Shown here: positions 61,540 through 64,000 of the stretch, piece by piece | Position numbering within the stretch: the first letter of the stretch is position 1 | How the letters are laid out: each line of letters begins with the position of its first letter | The notes under the pieces: model-generated | What the model was told of the DNA's origin: nothing | Databases searched by the model: none | The model's input: only the letters and a program-made list of their open reading frames with translations | Source of the DNA: CAWCDJ01 sp963794265 | GTDB taxonomy: Bacteria > Acidobacteriota > Terriglobia > Bryobacterales > Bryobacteraceae | Direction of reading: 5' to 3' | Length of the DNA: 64,000 nt | Assembly: GCA_963794265.1 (NCBI GenBank) | Contig: CAWCDJ010000004.1 | Location: forward strand, 186,001 to 250,000 | Position numbers and translations under genes: made by a program

Positions 61540-62775
61540 GTGGCCCAAATCTATCCGTTTCAACCTCTTCGCTATACGGCGAAAGCCGGCCCGCTGGGGA
61601 ACCTGGTCACCCAGCCCTACGACAAGATTTCGCCTGCGATGCGGAGCCGGTACCAATCGCTCAGCCCGTACAACCTGGTGCGTGTGATCCTGGGCGAACG
61701 GTCGGACTCCGATTCCGGCATCGGGAATGTGTACACGCGCGCTTCGCGCTACCTGAATGACTGGATCGAATGCGGGATCCTGGCGAAGGACGCCGAGCCC
61801 GCCCTGTTCGCTTATTTCCAGGAGTTCACGGTGCCCGACACCGGCGAGCGCCTGGTCCGCAAAGGCTTCATCGGCCTGGGGGCGGTGGAGGACTACTCCG
61901 CCAACATCGTGCATCGCCACGAGCAGACGCTCTCCGGACCCAAGAAAGACCGCCTGGAATTGCTGCGCCACACACACGCGCACTTCGGCCAGCTCTTCAT
62001 GCTCTATCCCGACCGCGAAGGCCGGATCGACCGGCGGCTGGACGAAGCGGCAGCCGCGGCGCCGATCGCCGAGGTGACCGACGAATACGGCGGGGTGCAC
62101 CGCGTCTGGCGCATCGCGGACGCCGCCCCCATCCAGGAAATGATGGCCGATAAGAAACTGCTGATTGCCGACGGCCATCACCGCTACGAAACCGCCCTGG
62201 CCTTCCGCAATGAGAACCCCGGCCTGCCCGGCGCGGACCGCGTGATGATGACCTTCGTCAATATGTACTCACCCGGGCTGCAGATTCTGGCTACGCACCG
62301 TCTGGTGAGCGGCATGCCGCCGGCTGCGCTTCCGGACGAATTTCTGCGGAAGTGCGCGGACGATTTCCATGTCGAGGAACTTAATTCGCTCGACCGGCTA
62401 AAGGGTGCGTGGGCGGAACCCGGCGAGCGGACCCTGATCGGCGCCGCCATTGGCAACCGCCTGTTCCTGCTGGAAAAGCGCGGCGCACGCGGCGCGCTGG
62501 ACGTCCGTGTGCTGCACGAGACGCTGCTCGGCAAGGTGCTGGGGATTGGGGAAGAAGCTGTCCGCGACGAAAAGCACCTGCGCTACGTTCGCGGCCTGGA
62601 TGCGGCTTTGGACGCCGCGCGTAAAGGTGACGCGCAGATCGCGTTCCTATTGAAGCCGACCTCGGTGGAACAAGTGGCGGAGACGTCGTTCAGCGGCGGA
62701 GTGATGCCGCAAAAGTCGACGGACTTCTATCCCAAGCTGCTCTCTGGACTCACGATTTATAAGCTGGAGGGTTGA
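61540..62775 (+). CDS. DUF1015 (SpoIIIJ-like HTH region absent) conserved protein
   Basis: 411 residues with a GTG start. The sequence matches the DUF1015 family: AQIYPFQPLRYTAKAGPLGN, VTQPYDKISPAMRSRYQSLS, then HRHEQTLSGPKKDRLELLRH, LLIADGHHRYETALAFRNEN and the C-terminal SGGVMPQKSTDFYPKLLSGL. The conserved His-rich GHHRYE and PQKSTDFYPK suggest an enzyme, but no activity is established. It follows the amidohydrolase by 30 bases and overlaps the convergent membrane gene by 19 bases. Confidence 0.9.
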   Translation: MAQIYPFQPLRYTAKAGPLGNLVTQPYDKISPAMRSRYQSLSPYNLVRVILGERSDSDSGIGNVYTRASRYLNDWIECGILAKDAEPALFAYFQEFTVPDTGERLVRKGFIGLGAVEDYSANIVHRHEQTLSGPKKDRLELLRHTHAHFGQLFMLYPDREGRIDRRLDEAAAAAPIAEVTDEYGGVHRVWRIADAAPIQEMMADKKLLIADGHHRYETALAFRNENPGLPGADRVMMTFVNMYSPGLQILATHRLVSGMPPAALPDEFLRKCADDFHVEELNSLDRLKGAWAEPGERTLIGAAIGNRLFLLEKRGARGALDVRVLHETLLGKVLGIGEEAVRDEKHLRYVRGLDAALDAARKGDAQIAFLLKPTSVEQVAETSFSGGVMPQKSTDFYPKLLSGLTIYKLEG

Positions 62776-63149
62776 TTCCGCAGGGTGCGGGTGGCCGAGA
62801 CGAACGCCGCCGCGGCCCCCGCCACCGCCAACAGCACGCTGAACCAGAGCGGCTGGCGATCGGAGTCCACGAACGCGGAGATCACCCCCATCACGGCGAT
62901 GGCAAGGCCAAGATAGCGGGGCATCGCGGGAGCTGCCGAGATCGCCACCGCCAATTGCCCGCCAACGAACGCCGCCACCAAGGCAAACGCCAGAAGCGAC
63001 GCAAAGTAGGCCGGCGGGAGATGTTCACCGGCCGCCGGGGCAGGTCCGAGCGGTGGAAAAATGATGAAGAACAGGATTCCCTGTGCCAGCCTCACACTTC
63101 CCGCCGCAGCGATATAACCCGCAATCACGCCGAGAATTTGACGCACCAT
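62757..63149 (-). CDS. Small four-span membrane protein (130 aa)
   Basis: Start at the ATG 63149 (MVRQILGVIAGYIAAAGSVR). Four hydrophobic helices: 3-22, 47-72, 79-97 and 104-120. The tail is TRTLRNQPSSL. No family was recognised. The 3' end lies under the end of the DUF1015 gene. Upstream, 63150-63267 holds no gene I can support. Confidence 0.6.
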   Translation of the reverse strand: MVRQILGVIAGYIAAAGSVRLAQGILFFIIFPPLGPAPAAGEHLPPAYFASLLAFALVAAFVGGQLAVAISAAPAMPRYLGLAIAVMGVISAFVDSDRQPLWFSVLLAVAGAAAAFVSATRTLRNQPSSL

Positions 63150-63267
63150 ACCGGCTGACAGCATAGCAGCGGCGGGGCATCCGATAAAACTCTCCTCGGT
63201 TAACACCGTTCTGCTCTCCACGGTCTATCGAATCGCGCGGGCGCCCGGCGCCGGAACGCGCTCGAAG

Positions 63268-64000
63268 CTACGGGTTGGCGGCGGGACTGGGGGCGCCACC
63301 GGAGCGAAGGAATGCCCTGATGTTTTCCACCGCCATCCGCAGGCCGGCTTCGAGTGCTTCGGGCGTGATCCCGGCGCAGTGCGGCGTCAGCACCACGTTC
63401 GGCATCTGCGTCAAGGCATGGCCGGCAGGCAGCGGCTCGGTGGCAAACACGTCCAGGCCCGCGCCGGCGATTTGCCCGTGAGCCAGGGCGTGCAGCAGAG
63501 CAGCCTCGTCGACGATGGCGCCGCGCGCGGTATTGATCAGGATGGCCCCCGGTTTCATGATGGCGAATTGCGGAGCTCCGAAGAGGCCCCGGCTTTCGGC
63601 GGAAAGCCGCACGTGCAGGCTGATCACGTCGCCGGCGCGGCAGAGTTCCTCGAACTCCACCAGTTCCACATCGGGAAAAGGCCGCGGATGGACGGTCCAG
63701 GCGATCACCCGCATCCCCAGGGCGCCGGCCATGCGGGCGAATTCGCACCCGACCGCGCCCAGCCCCACGACCCCGCAGGTTTTGCCGCGAAGTTCCATGA
63801 ACTGGCCGCGCTGCCATTCGCCGCGGCGCACCGCGGCGTCCATCCGGGGGATGCGGCGCGCCACGGCCAGCAGCAGGGCCAGCGTGTGCTCGGCAATCGA
63901 GACCGCCGAAACCCCCGGGGTGGTGGTGACGGCCACGCCGTGCCGCCGAGCCGCAGCGAGATCCACGTGGTCGGTGCCGGTGCCCCACACCGAGAGCAGG
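63268..64000 (-). CDS. D-isomer-specific 2-hydroxyacid dehydrogenase (5' end outside window)
   Basis: C-terminal 244 residues of an NAD-dependent dehydrogenase of the phosphoglycerate-dehydrogenase type. The Rossmann motif is VVGLGAVGCEFARMAGALG. The catalytic set is Arg in ILINTARGAIVD, Glu in LDVFATEPLP and His in LTPHCAGIT. Its reading frame is open to the right edge. Reduces a 2-keto acid or oxidises the hydroxy acid; the substrate is undecided. Confidence 0.92.
   Translation of the reverse strand, partial: LLSVWGTGTDHVDLAAARRHGVAVTTTPGVSAVSIAEHTLALLLAVARRIPRMDAAVRRGEWQRGQFMELRGKTCGVVGLGAVGCEFARMAGALGMRVIAWTVHPRPFPDVELVEFEELCRAGDVISLHVRLSAESRGLFGAPQFAIMKPGAILINTARGAIVDEAALLHALAHGQIAGAGLDVFATEPLPAGHALTQMPNVVLTPHCAGITPEALEAGLRMAVENIRAFLRSGGAPSPAANP

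Overview
The window is GC-rich chromosomal DNA that looks like an acidobacterium of the Solibacter/Bryobacter type. The lineage clues are a secreted protein with a Solibacter-type (TIGR03437-like) C-terminal domain, many Sec/Tat-exported proteins of unknown function, a three-copy dispersed GC-rich repeat, and a tmRNA whose tag reads ANTQFAYAA. The lineage is an inference from these features, not a database result.

Layout. 1-10.9 kb: the 5' part of a PAS-rich sensor kinase, two paralogous exported GHL6-like hydrolases, malate synthase, and small envelope proteins (holin-like, Gly/Pro-rich, BON lipoprotein, zinc-ribbon, Cys-rich micro-protein). 10.94-22.20 kb: an integrated mobile island inserted in the 3' end of ssrA. 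It has a 23-bp duplicated attachment core, a tyrosine integrase, an excisionase-like HTH protein, a serine resolvase, a run of small coupled genes, and a HEPN-domain protein carrying twelve 29-residue tandem repeats. A complete IS21-family element (16568-20159, 6-bp target duplication) later landed inside the island. 22.2-24.1 kb: ssrA and two exported proteins. 24.1-34.9 kb: the rod-shape/elongasome cluster mreB-mreC-mreD-(membrane protein)-mrdA-rodA, followed by an RNase E/G with a very long insertion and a structured leader. 35.1-40.6 kb: metH and an overlapping double-hydrolase fusion. 40.7-44.2 kb: three exported proteins. 44.3-51.4 kb: gltBD with a divergent LysR regulator (GltC-like arrangement). 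51.5-58 kb: a two-gene membrane protein/XRE module, then an ATGA-coupled operon of an FAD oxidoreductase, a polytopic GT-C-like protein and a Tat-exported GH31 enzyme. 58-64 kb: an FG-GAP protein, a Tat-exported NIF3-like protein, an M20 amidohydrolase, a DUF1015 protein, a small membrane protein and a truncated D-2-hydroxyacid dehydrogenase.

Most of the chromosome here serves housekeeping (cell shape, nitrogen assimilation, methionine, glyoxylate cycle, ribosome rescue) and envelope/polysaccharide work. The strongest candidate for an undescribed system is the ssrA island. Its only obvious cargo beside mobility genes is the repeat-HEPN protein, a putative ribonuclease with an intact R-x4-H motif. 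The neighbouring small operon was interrupted by the IS.
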